DNA from: JAABYT01 sp964194585 | GTDB taxonomy: Bacteria; Pseudomonadota; Gammaproteobacteria; HK1 | Direction: 5' to 3' | Assembly: GCA_964194585.1 (NCBI GenBank) | Contig: CAXMNG010000152.1 | Coordinates: 1 to 6,344 of the forward strand | DNA: 6,344 nucleotides | In this document: one piece after another, positions 1-6,344 of the stretch | How the letters are laid out: each line of letters begins with the position of its first letter | Numbering within the stretch: the first letter of the stretch is position 1 | Translations under genes and position numbers: made by a program | The notes under the pieces: model-generated | What the model saw: the letters and a program-made list of their open reading frames with translations, nothing else | What the model was told of the DNA's origin: nothing | Database searches by the model: none

Positions 1-866
1 CGCGATTTCTTCACGCACCGGCGGTGGCGGACGGGTCGCTGTCGCTGAAGCTGGAGTGCTTGCAGGTCAGCGGCTCGTTCAAGGCCCGGGGCGCCAGCAA
101 CAAGGTACTGATGCTGCCGGCAGCCGCCCGTGAGCGCGGGCTCGTCACTGCGTCCGGTGGTAATCACGGGCTCGGCGTGGCCTACGCGGGCCGCCGGGTC
201 GGCGCCCCCGTGCACGTCTATCTGCCTGCTTCCACGCCCGCCTCCAAAGTGGAGAAGCTCGAGCTTTGGGGGGCACGAGTGATCTTCGAGGGTGACGTGT
301 GGGACGACGCCAATGCGGCGGCGCAACGGGCGGCCGAGCGCGACGGCATGACCTACCTGCATCCTTTCGCCGACGCGGCCGTCATGGCGGGCCAGGGAAC
401 GGTGGGGCTCGAGATTCTGAAGCAGTCCCCCCGCGTCGACACGGTGCTGGTATCCATCGGCGGCGGCGGCCTGATCTCCGGCGTCGCGACCGCGCTGAAA
501 TGCAGCAAACCCGGCGTCCAGGTGATTGGCGTCGAACCCACCGGCGCCCCGACCCTCAAACGCAGCGTCGAGGCCGGCCGCGTGGTGGAACTCGATGCCA
601 TTACCACCGACGCCAACACCCTGGCCCCCCGGCGCACAGAGCAGCTGAACCTGGACATCGTGCTTGAGCGCGTCGACGACATCGTGCTCGTGGAAGACGA
701 CCACATGCGCGACGCAGCCCGCTGGCTGTGGTTCGAAATGGGCCTGGCCGTGGAGCTGAGCGCCGGTGCGGCGGTAGCGGCGTTGCACACCGGCGCCTAT
801 TGCCCTTCTCCCGGCGAGCACCTGTGCGCCGTCGTATGCGGCGCAGGAACCGACGGGATAGGCTAG
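1..866 (+). CDS. Threonine/serine dehydratase-family PLP enzyme (fold type II), 5' partial
   Basis: This is a PLP-dependent ammonia-lyase of the threonine/serine dehydratase family, which typically converts L-threonine to 2-oxobutyrate, or L-serine to pyruvate, plus ammonia in the cytosol. The frame is open from base 3 and shows 287 residues. The family is usually about 320-330 residues in its short form, so roughly 35-40 N-terminal residues lie left of the window. A GTG at 24 is in frame but falls inside the conserved region, so it is not the true start. Visible motifs are SGSFKARGA with the PLP-binding lysine (codon 81-83), ASGGNHG (the cofactor-ring Asn loop, about 150-170), the phosphate-binding loop IGGGGL (about 456-473), and a C-terminal VVCGAGTDG. 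No ACT regulatory domain follows, so this is the catabolic or single-domain type and not the allosteric IlvA type. Related members act on hydroxyaspartate or hydroxyectoine-derived substrates, so substrate identity is open. The family assignment is secure. Confidence 0.93.
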   Translation, partial: RFLHAPAVADGSLSLKLECLQVSGSFKARGASNKVLMLPAAARERGLVTASGGNHGLGVAYAGRRVGAPVHVYLPASTPASKVEKLELWGARVIFEGDVWDDANAAAQRAAERDGMTYLHPFADAAVMAGQGTVGLEILKQSPRVDTVLVSIGGGGLISGVATALKCSKPGVQVIGVEPTGAPTLKRSVEAGRVVELDAITTDANTLAPRRTEQLNLDIVLERVDDIVLVEDDHMRDAARWLWFEMGLAVELSAGAAVAALHTGAYCPSPGEHLCAVVCGAGTDGIG

Positions 867-887
867 CTGGCCGGCAGAAGTTCCGAC

Positions 888-893
888 AGGAGA
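888..893 (+). promoter_or_regulatory. Ribosome binding site for the DUF1932 dehydrogenase gene
   Basis: AGGAGA lies 11 nt upstream of the ATG at 905. It supports that ATG over an in-frame start at 728, which would add 59 arginine-rich residues overlapping the preceding gene and unrelated to any dehydrogenase N-terminus. Confidence 0.7.
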
Positions 894-904
894 CGCACAC
901 CATC

Positions 905-1753
905 ATGACGAGTAAGCGCATCGGTCTTCTGCACCCGGGCGAGATGGGCGCCAGCATCGGCGCCGCGGCCCGTGCGGCGGGTACCAGAGTGAGCTGGGCG
1001 TCGGCCGGGCGCAGCGATGCGAGTCGTCGCCGCGCTGCCGAGGCGGGGATCGAAGATGCGCACACTCCAGCGGCGCTTGCGGCACGCAGCGACGTGATCA
1101 TATCCGTGTGCCCGCCGGAGGCCGCCAGGAGCGTGGCGGAAAGTATCCTCGGCACGGGCTTCACGGGCATTTTCGTGGATGCCAATGCAGTATCGAGCAC
1201 CACGGCGCGTGGTCTGGCCAGCTTCGTCGAAGATGCCGGCGCACACTTCGTCGACGGCGGCATCATCGGGCCCCCGGCCTGCCGCAAGGGCACCACGCGT
1301 CTGTACCTCTCGGGCGCCGAAGCATCCAGCGTAGCGTCCGCGTTTCAGGGAAGCCCGCTCGAGGTAGTGGTGATCGACCCGCGCCCCGGCGCCGCCTCGG
1401 CGCTGAAGATGAGCTACGCGGCCTGGACCAAAGGCTCGGCGGCGCTGCTCACCGCCATCCGCGCACTGGCGCAAGCCGAGGGCGTGGAAGCGGCGTTGCT
1501 CGAGGAGTGGTCTCTCTCGAAGCCCGGATTGGAAGCGCAGAGCGCCGCCGGCGCCCGCAGCAACGCTTTCAAAGCATGGCGCTTTTCCGGCGAGATGCGC
1601 GAGATCGCCGCCACCTTCGAGGCATCCGGGCTTCCCGGCGGATTCCATCGGGCGGCAGCGGATATTTACCAGCGCCTGGCGGGCTACAAGGATTGCGACT
1701 CGGCGCCGGAATTGTCGGAGGTCATCGACGCGATTCTTGCCACCAGGACTTGA
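905..1753 (+). CDS. NAD(P)-dependent beta-hydroxyacid dehydrogenase-like protein with DUF1932-type C-terminal domain
   Basis: This is a 282-residue cytosolic oxidoreductase resembling the 3-hydroxyisobutyrate/6-phosphogluconate dehydrogenase superfamily. The N-terminal Rossmann domain (residues about 4-155) opens with IGLLHPGEMG, the dinucleotide-binding turn of this branch, and continues with DVIISVCPP (63-71) and DANAVSSTTARG (92-103). A substrate-loop-like GGIIGPP follows at 118-124. The all-helical C-terminal half (about 160-280) contains GAASALKMSYAAWTKG (162-177). K168 is at the place of the superfamily's catalytic lysine, but the Asn usually four residues later is Ala172. This half matches proteins annotated DUF1932, whose reaction is not established. 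The start is ATG 905, chosen because it gives the Rossmann fold directly and has a Shine-Dalgarno sequence. The gene begins 38 nt after the dehydratase gene, in the same direction, so co-transcription is likely. A role in oxidising a hydroxyacid intermediate of the cluster's substrate is inference. Confidence 0.9.
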   Translation: MTSKRIGLLHPGEMGASIGAAARAAGTRVSWASAGRSDASRRRAAEAGIEDAHTPAALAARSDVIISVCPPEAARSVAESILGTGFTGIFVDANAVSSTTARGLASFVEDAGAHFVDGGIIGPPACRKGTTRLYLSGAEASSVASAFQGSPLEVVVIDPRPGAASALKMSYAAWTKGSAALLTAIRALAQAEGVEAALLEEWSLSKPGLEAQSAAGARSNAFKAWRFSGEMREIAATFEASGLPGGFHRAAADIYQRLAGYKDCDSAPELSEVIDAILATRT

Positions 1754-1795
1754 CCTGTAATTTGCCCCTCACGCAGGATTGGCGGCGAGAGTAAC

Positions 1796-1801
1796 GGAAG
1801 G
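1796..1801 (+). promoter_or_regulatory. Ribosome binding site for the FAD/GcvT gene
   Basis: GGAAGG lies 9 nt before the ATG at 1811. It sits in the 57-nt gap after the DUF1932 gene, the longest gap in the window. No convincing hairpin or promoter is visible in that gap. Confidence 0.6.
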
Positions 1802-1810
1802 TCGCGTAGC

Positions 1811-4225
1811 ATGAAGTCCCACGTGCAGGTTGCCGTCATCGGGGGCGGCGTCGTTGGTTGCAGCGTTCTGTATCACCTCACCAAGCTCGGCTGGAAGGAC
1901 GTGCTGCTGATCGAGCGATCGGAGCTGACTTCCGGGTCCACCTGGCATGCGGCGGGCGGCTTCCATACCCTCAATGCCGACACCAATATGGCAGCGCTGC
2001 AGGGTTACACCATCCAACTCTACAAGGAGCTCGAAACCATCAGCGATCAGTCCTGTGGCCTGCACCATGTGGGCGGTCTCACCATCGCCACCACCCCGGA
2101 CCGGATGGACTTTCTAAAGGCCGAGCGCGCCAAGCACCGCTACATGGGCCTCGAGACGGAGATTGTCGGTCCCGGTGAGATCCACGAGCTGAGTCCCATC
2201 ACGAATGTCGAAGGCGTCATCGGGGCGCTCTACGATCCCCTGGACGGTCACCTGGATCCTTCAGGCACCACCCATGCCTATGCCAAGGCGGCACGCATGC
2301 AGGGCGCGGAGATTGTGCTCCGCAATCGCGTTCTCGAGCTCAATGGGAAGACCGACGGGAGTTGGGAGGTGGTCACCGAGCAGGGCACGGTGGATGCCGA
2401 GTATGTGGTCAATGCGGCCGGACTCTGGGCCCGGGAGGTGGGCGAGATGGTGGGCATCACCATCCCCTGCCACCCCATGGAGCACCAATACCTGGTCACC
2501 GAGGATATCCCCGAAGTTTACGAGCGCAGCGAGGAGCTGCCCCATGTGATGGATCCGGCCGGTGAGAGCTATCTGCGCCAGGAAGGACGCGGGCTGGTTC
2601 TCGGCGTCTACGAGCAAGCCTGCGAGCACTGGGCGGTGGATGGTACGCCCTGGGATTTCGGCCACGAGCTGCTGCCCGACAAGCTGGAACGCATGATGGA
2701 CAAGCTCGGCACCGCACACGAGCGTTACCCGTGCCTGGAGGCGGCGGGCATCAAGCGCATCATCAACGGACCCTTTACCTTCGCCCCCGACGGCAACCCA
2801 CTGGTAGGGCCGGTACCGGGGCTCGAGAACTACTGGTGCGCCTGCGCGGTCATGGCGGGCTTCAGTCAGGCCGGCGGCGTCGGACTCACGCTCGCCGAAT
2901 GGATGGTGGACGGTGAACCGTCCCGGGACGTGTTCGCCATGGACGTGGCACGCTTCGGCGATTACTGCACGCGCCCCTATACGCGCACGAAGGTGATGGA
3001 GAACTACCAGCGGCGCTTCGCCATCTCTTATCCCAACGAGGAGCTGCCGGCAGCGCGCCCCATGGTCACCACGCCTGCCTATGCCAACTGGAAAGCGCAG
3101 AATGCCGTTTTCGGATCCGGGTTCGGTCTGGAGCACGTGAACTACTTCGCGCCCAAAGGCGAAGTGCCCTTGGAAACACCGACCTTCCGACGCTCCAACG
3201 CTTTCGCCACCGTGGGCGAGGAGTGCCGCGCGGTACGCACCGCCGTCGGTATCAACGAGATCCACAATTTCGGCAAGTACGAAATTACCGGCAGCGATGC
3301 GGCGAGCTGGCTCGGGCACATCATGGCCGGACGCGTGCCCCGGCCGGGACGCATGACGCTGACACCCATGTTGAGTCCCAGGGGCCGGCTCATCGGCGAC
3401 TTCACCATTACCCGTCTTGGCGAAGAGCGATACCAGCTGACCGCGTCCTACGCTGCCCAGAATTTCCATATGCGCTGGTTCCAGACGCACTTGCCGAAAT
3501 CCGGCGTCGGTATTCGCAACATGTCGCTGCGCCGCGTCGGCTTCCAGATCGCCGGGCCGAGGGCCCGGGACTTGCTCTCGAGGGTGACGACTAGCGATGT
3601 CTCCAACGCGGCGCTGCCTTTCCTGTCGGCTCGGGAGATGGATGTGGGTCTCGCGCCGGCCATCGTCTGCCGCGTGACCTACACCGGCGATCTCGGCTAC
3701 GAGATCTACGTCGCTCCGCGCTACCAGCTTGCGCTCCATGATGCATTGCATGAGGCGGGGCAGGATCTGGGGCTGCGGCCATTCGGCATGCGCGCGATGA
3801 TGTCGCTGCGCCTGGAAAAATCATTCGGCGCCTGGCTGCGGGAATACAGGCCGGACTACACGGCCGCGGAAACGGGGCTCGATCGATTCATCAGCTTTGC
3901 CAGGAACGACTTCATCGGCCATGATGCGGCCGTGGCCGAGCGCGACAACCCACCTGAGCGCGCACTCTGCACCTTCGTAGTGGAGGCCGAGGACGCGGAC
4001 GTATGGGCCGACGAGCCCATCTGGAAAGACGATGAGGTCGTGGGCTTCGTTACCTCCGGCGGCTACGCCCATTTCGTGGATAAGAGCGTGGCGCTCGGCC
4101 TGGTGCCGAGGGAGCTTGCCCACGAGGACGCTGCGTTCGAAATCGAAATCCTTGGAAACCGCCGCCCCGCCCGTCTCATCACCGAAGCGCTGCTCGATCC
4201 CCAGGGCGCGCGCATGCGGGGCTGA
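1811..4225 (+). CDS. FAD-dependent oxidoreductase fused to GcvT-like folate domain (dimethylglycine/sarcosine dehydrogenase family)
   Basis: This 804-residue flavoprotein belongs to the dimethylglycine/sarcosine dehydrogenase family. These enzymes oxidise N-methyl groups of amino acids at an FAD domain and pass the one-carbon unit to tetrahydrofolate in a fused aminomethyltransferase domain. The DAO-type FAD domain spans about 5-375. It has the Rossmann motif VIGGGVVG (9-16), E35 at the end of strand 2, and STWHAAG (43-49), in which H46 matches the histidine that carries covalent FAD in this family. PMEHQYLVTE (222-231) and a second FAD-contact region ending FSQAGGVG (351-358) follow. A central linker domain (about 375-435) precedes the GcvT domain. 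That domain has RGRLIGDFTITR (524-535), with D530 at the folate-site aspartate, and YTGDLGYEIYV (624-634). The C-terminal GcvT barrel (about 715-800) holds VGFVTSGGYAH (744-754). Length is normal for the family, and no signal peptide or membrane segment is visible. Close relatives are often annotated dimethylglycine or sarcosine dehydrogenase, but the true amine substrate cannot be read from the sequence. Confidence 0.94.
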   Translation: MKSHVQVAVIGGGVVGCSVLYHLTKLGWKDVLLIERSELTSGSTWHAAGGFHTLNADTNMAALQGYTIQLYKELETISDQSCGLHHVGGLTIATTPDRMDFLKAERAKHRYMGLETEIVGPGEIHELSPITNVEGVIGALYDPLDGHLDPSGTTHAYAKAARMQGAEIVLRNRVLELNGKTDGSWEVVTEQGTVDAEYVVNAAGLWAREVGEMVGITIPCHPMEHQYLVTEDIPEVYERSEELPHVMDPAGESYLRQEGRGLVLGVYEQACEHWAVDGTPWDFGHELLPDKLERMMDKLGTAHERYPCLEAAGIKRIINGPFTFAPDGNPLVGPVPGLENYWCACAVMAGFSQAGGVGLTLAEWMVDGEPSRDVFAMDVARFGDYCTRPYTRTKVMENYQRRFAISYPNEELPAARPMVTTPAYANWKAQNAVFGSGFGLEHVNYFAPKGEVPLETPTFRRSNAFATVGEECRAVRTAVGINEIHNFGKYEITGSDAASWLGHIMAGRVPRPGRMTLTPMLSPRGRLIGDFTITRLGEERYQLTASYAAQNFHMRWFQTHLPKSGVGIRNMSLRRVGFQIAGPRARDLLSRVTTSDVSNAALPFLSAREMDVGLAPAIVCRVTYTGDLGYEIYVAPRYQLALHDALHEAGQDLGLRPFGMRAMMSLRLEKSFGAWLREYRPDYTAAETGLDRFISFARNDFIGHDAAVAERDNPPERALCTFVVEAEDADVWADEPIWKDDEVVGFVTSGGYAHFVDKSVALGLVPRELAHEDAAFEIEILGNRRPARLITEALLDPQGARMRG

Positions 4226-4229
4226 ACCG

Positions 4230-5144
4230 GTGCCTGCCACACAGCCAGCGGGGGTCCGCTTTCGAGCCGCACTGGATGACGAACGGCCGCTGCAGATCGC
4301 CGGCACCATCAACGCCTACTGCGCGCTGCTTGCCGAACGCGCAGGCTTCCGCGCCATCTACCTCTCCGGCGCCGGCATTGCCAACGCATCTTTCGGCTTG
4401 CCCGATCTGGGTGTAACAACCCTCGACGACGTGGCCGAGGACGTGCGCCGGATCACCGACGCCTGCCCATTGCCATTGCTGGTGGATGCCGACACGGGAT
4501 TCGGACCGGCCCTGGTTCTCGCGCGCACGGTGCGGCGTCTCGCCAAAGCCGGCGCCGCCGGCATACACATCGAGGATCAGGTACAGGCGAAGCGTTGCGG
4601 CCATCGGCCGGGAAAGGAGCTGGTGTCGAGCGGCGAGATGCAGGACAGATTGAAAGCGGCGACGGATGCCCGTGACGATGCGAGCTTCGTCATCATGGCG
4701 CGCACGGATTCTTATGCAGCCGAAGGTCTGTCGCAAGCCGTCGAACGGGCCAACGACTACGTCGAGGCCGGGGCCGACATGATATTTGCCGAGGCACTGA
4801 CGACGCTGGATGAGTTCCGTGCCTTTACCTCGCGCCTCAGCGTACCGGTGCTTGCCAACATCACGGAGTTCGGCAAGACACCATTGTTCGGGCGGGACGA
4901 GCTGGGGGCCGCGGGCGTACACATGATCCTGTATCCGCTGTCGGCATTTCGCGCCATGAGCCAGGCGGCTTCGAGCATCTACGCGACTCTGCGCGCGACA
5001 GGGACGCAAAGGGGTTCAGTCGACCGGATGCAGACACGTGAAGAGCTGTACGAGATCATCGGTTACCATGAGGCGGAGCACGCACTGGACGCGCTGTTTG
5101 CGGAGCGCAGGAAATCGGGCCCGAGAAGCGGTGGAGACAAGTGA
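4230..5144 (+). CDS. prpB: Methylisocitrate lyase
   Basis: This 304-residue enzyme of the isocitrate lyase/PEP mutase superfamily cleaves 2-methylisocitrate to pyruvate and succinate in the last step of the methylcitrate cycle for propionyl-CoA oxidation. It is close in length to E. coli PrpB (about 296). Diagnostic segments are GTINAY (25-30), LSGAG (45-49), and VDADTGFG (85-92) with Mg-site D86 and D88. IHIEDQ (112-117) carries E115, and KRCGH (121-125) carries the catalytic C123. ARTD (157-160), ANITEFGKTPLF (209-220) and LYPLSAFRAM (234-243) follow. The PrpB-like similarity is essentially end to end. The start is GTG 4230: no ATG lies nearby in frame, and the open frame further upstream (from 4032) only overlaps the preceding gene and lacks PrpB character. 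The gene begins 4 nt after the FAD/GcvT stop with only a weak G-rich Shine-Dalgarno (4218-4221), so translational coupling is likely. A related lyase activity, such as on dimethylmalate, is possible but less likely given the close match. Confidence 0.9.
   Translation: MPATQPAGVRFRAALDDERPLQIAGTINAYCALLAERAGFRAIYLSGAGIANASFGLPDLGVTTLDDVAEDVRRITDACPLPLLVDADTGFGPALVLARTVRRLAKAGAAGIHIEDQVQAKRCGHRPGKELVSSGEMQDRLKAATDARDDASFVIMARTDSYAAEGLSQAVERANDYVEAGADMIFAEALTTLDEFRAFTSRLSVPVLANITEFGKTPLFGRDELGAAGVHMILYPLSAFRAMSQAASSIYATLRATGTQRGSVDRMQTREELYEIIGYHEAEHALDALFAERRKSGPRSGGDK
5133..5136 (+). promoter_or_regulatory. Weak ribosome binding site and start/stop overlap for the MmgE/PrpD gene
   Basis: GGAG ends 4 nt before the GTG at 5141, closer than usual. 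That GTG shares the bases GTGA (5141-5144) with the TGA stop of prpB. The overlap is typical of termination-reinitiation coupling and supports 5141 as the start. The next in-frame alternative, TTG 5195, has no Shine-Dalgarno. Confidence 0.55.
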
Positions 5145-6344
5145 CGAAATCGTATAATCAACGAACGCGGGCGGCGAGTTCCACACCGAACGGATTGAGC
5201 CGAGCTCTCGCAAGCTACAGCAGCAGCCTACAGTTCGACGACATTCCGGAGGATGTGCGCACGGTCGCCAAGCACTGCCTGCTCGACTGGCTGGGTGTGA
5301 CCCTCGCGGGATCGCGGCAAGACGCCGGACGTATCGTACGGGAAGAGGCCCTCGAGCAGGGCGGCGCGCCCCAGGCGACCTTCATCGGCGATGGCGCGCG
5401 CTCCAGTATCGCGCAGGCGGCGCTCGTCAACGGTACGGCCTCCCATGCTCTCGACTACGACGACGTCCACTTCGTGTTTCTCGGCCACCCAACGGTCACG
5501 GTGCTGCCGGCGGTGCTGGCCCTCGCCGAGCGCGATGCCCGTAACGGCAGGGATCTGATGACTGCCTTCGTAGCCGGCGTCGAGGTGGGTTGCCGCGTCG
5601 GTCAGTACGTGACCGAGGCGCACTACGACCGCGGCCACCACGCCACCGGTACGCTGGGAACCTTTTCCGCGGCGGCGGGCACGGCGCGCATGCTCGGGCT
5701 GGATGCCGAAACATGCGCGACGGCGCTCGGCATCGCCGCGACCCAGGCCGCCGCCCTTAAATCGATGTTCGGCACCATGTGCAAGCCGCTGCATGCAGGC
5801 AAGGCGGCCGCCAACGGCCAGTACGCCGCCCTGCTCGCCAAGCGCGGCTTCAGCTCACGCCGGGACGGCATCGAATGCAGCCAGGGATTCGCCGATACTC
5901 AGTCGCCCGTCGTTGACCCCGAGGGCGTGCTGGACGATCTCGGCAAGCGATTTCATACCCGCGATATCCTTTTCAAGCACCATGCCGCCTGCTACGGCAC
6001 CCACGCCTCCATCGAGGCGCTGGCGCGGCTGCGCAACGCCCACGGCATCGAGCCTCGACGGGTCGACAAGGTAGAAATCCGCGTGCCGACCAGAAACCTC
6101 AAGGTGTGCAACATACACGTGCCCCGCACCGGGCTGGAGGCGAAGTTCAGCCTGCGCCTGGTGAGCGCCATGGCGCTGGCCGGCAGGAGCACCTCCGATA
6201 TCGCGGCCTACGACGACCGCCTCTGCACCGACCGGGAGCTAGGGCGCCTGCGCGACAGCATCCGGGTCGTCGGAGACGATGAGCTCGCGCGCGGCACCAG
6301 CGAGGTGATCGTCTCCATGGACGACGGCGTAGTCTACCGCGAGT
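5141..6344 (+). CDS. MmgE/PrpD-family protein (2-methylcitrate dehydratase/cis-aconitate decarboxylase-like), 3' partial
   Basis: The frame is open from GTG 5141 to the right edge, giving 401 residues. Family members are about 450-480, so roughly 50-80 residues are missing. MmgE/PrpD proteins are cytosolic, Fe-S-free enzymes that include 2-methylcitrate dehydratase (PrpD, MmgE) and cis-aconitate decarboxylase. The helical domain (about 20-265) shows LLDWLGVTLAG (47-57), HALDYDDVH (102-110) followed by GHP (115-117), GHHATGTLG (165-173), and MCKPLHAGKAAANG (213-226). The second, lid-like domain begins near FKHHAACYGTHA (278-289) and runs through VDKVEIRVP (308-316). By motif, D105, H116, H167, K215 and H280/H281 match the active-site set of the family. 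The threonine seen after DxDD in cis-aconitate decarboxylase is V109 here. The first 18 residues are poorly conserved and may be dispensable. Overlap with prpB suggests it makes that enzyme's substrate, or a precursor. It does not closely resemble classical E. coli PrpD, so the dehydratase role is inferred from context. Confidence 0.92.
   Translation, partial: MTKSYNQRTRAASSTPNGLSRALASYSSSLQFDDIPEDVRTVAKHCLLDWLGVTLAGSRQDAGRIVREEALEQGGAPQATFIGDGARSSIAQAALVNGTASHALDYDDVHFVFLGHPTVTVLPAVLALAERDARNGRDLMTAFVAGVEVGCRVGQYVTEAHYDRGHHATGTLGTFSAAAGTARMLGLDAETCATALGIAATQAAALKSMFGTMCKPLHAGKAAANGQYAALLAKRGFSSRRDGIECSQGFADTQSPVVDPEGVLDDLGKRFHTRDILFKHHAACYGTHASIEALARLRNAHGIEPRRVDKVEIRVPTRNLKVCNIHVPRTGLEAKFSLRLVSAMALAGRSTSDIAAYDDRLCTDRELGRLRDSIRVVGDDELARGTSEVIVSMDDGVVYRE

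Noticed and set aside
861..872. Imperfect palindrome GGCTAGCTGGCC at the end of the dehydratase gene
   Set aside because: It is short and imperfect, has no loop or following T-run, and includes the stop codon. It does not qualify as a terminator or operator.
728..904. Upstream extension of the DUF1932 gene from an in-frame start at 728
   Set aside because: The added residues are arginine-rich and are an out-of-frame reading of the dehydratase gene. The ATG at 905 has a Shine-Dalgarno and starts directly at the Rossmann fold.
1754..1810. Possible promoter or terminator in the 57-nt gap before the FAD/GcvT gene
   Set aside because: No hairpin plus T-run and no paired -35/-10 boxes are visible. 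Only a Shine-Dalgarno is supported.
2261..3751. Long antisense open frame (496 codons) inside the FAD/GcvT gene
   Set aside because: It lies wholly opposite a gene with clear family motifs, its translation shows no recognisable domain, and GC-rich codon usage commonly keeps antisense frames open.
4032..4229. Upstream extension of prpB from an ATG at 4032
   Set aside because: The 66 extra residues are a shadow of the GcvT C-terminus and not PrpB sequence. GTG 4230 gives the expected family length.
3821..5009. Antisense frames over the GcvT 3' end and prpB (3821-4312 and 4179-5009)
   Set aside because: They overlap well-identified genes on the + strand and encode no recognisable motifs.

Overview
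This is a GC-rich window (by eye well above 60% GC), densely coded on the + strand only. It holds five consecutive catabolic enzyme genes with very short gaps, so it looks like the inside of one operon. The gene families and GC content suggest a free-living, metabolically versatile proteobacterium. The class cannot be settled from the sequence alone. There are no RNA genes, mobile elements, CRISPR arrays, recognisable transcriptional terminators or regulator genes, and no gene-free stretch longer than 57 bases.

Layout from left to right: (1) the 3' part of a PLP-dependent threonine/serine dehydratase-type enzyme, cut by the left edge; (2) an NAD(P)-binding beta-hydroxyacid dehydrogenase-like protein with a DUF1932-type C-terminal half; (3) an 804-residue two-part flavoprotein of the dimethylglycine/sarcosine dehydrogenase family, with an FAD amine oxidoreductase fused to a GcvT-like folate domain; (4) a methylisocitrate lyase (PrpB) starting at a GTG only 4 nt after gene 3; (5) an MmgE/PrpD-family protein whose GTG start overlaps the stop of prpB by 4 bp and which runs off the right edge.

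How they may work together (inference): a deaminating PLP dehydratase, a hydroxyacid dehydrogenase and a flavin/folate N-demethylase followed by a PrpB plus PrpD-type pair suggests catabolism of an amino acid, possibly N-methylated. Its carbon skeleton could pass through 2-oxobutyrate and propionyl-CoA into the methylcitrate cycle, ending as pyruvate and succinate. The methylcitrate synthase needed for that cycle (PrpC) is not in the window. The physiological substrate of gene 3 cannot be read from the sequence, and gene 5 is not a close match to classical PrpD. The system is best treated as an uncharacterised catabolic cluster built from known enzyme families.
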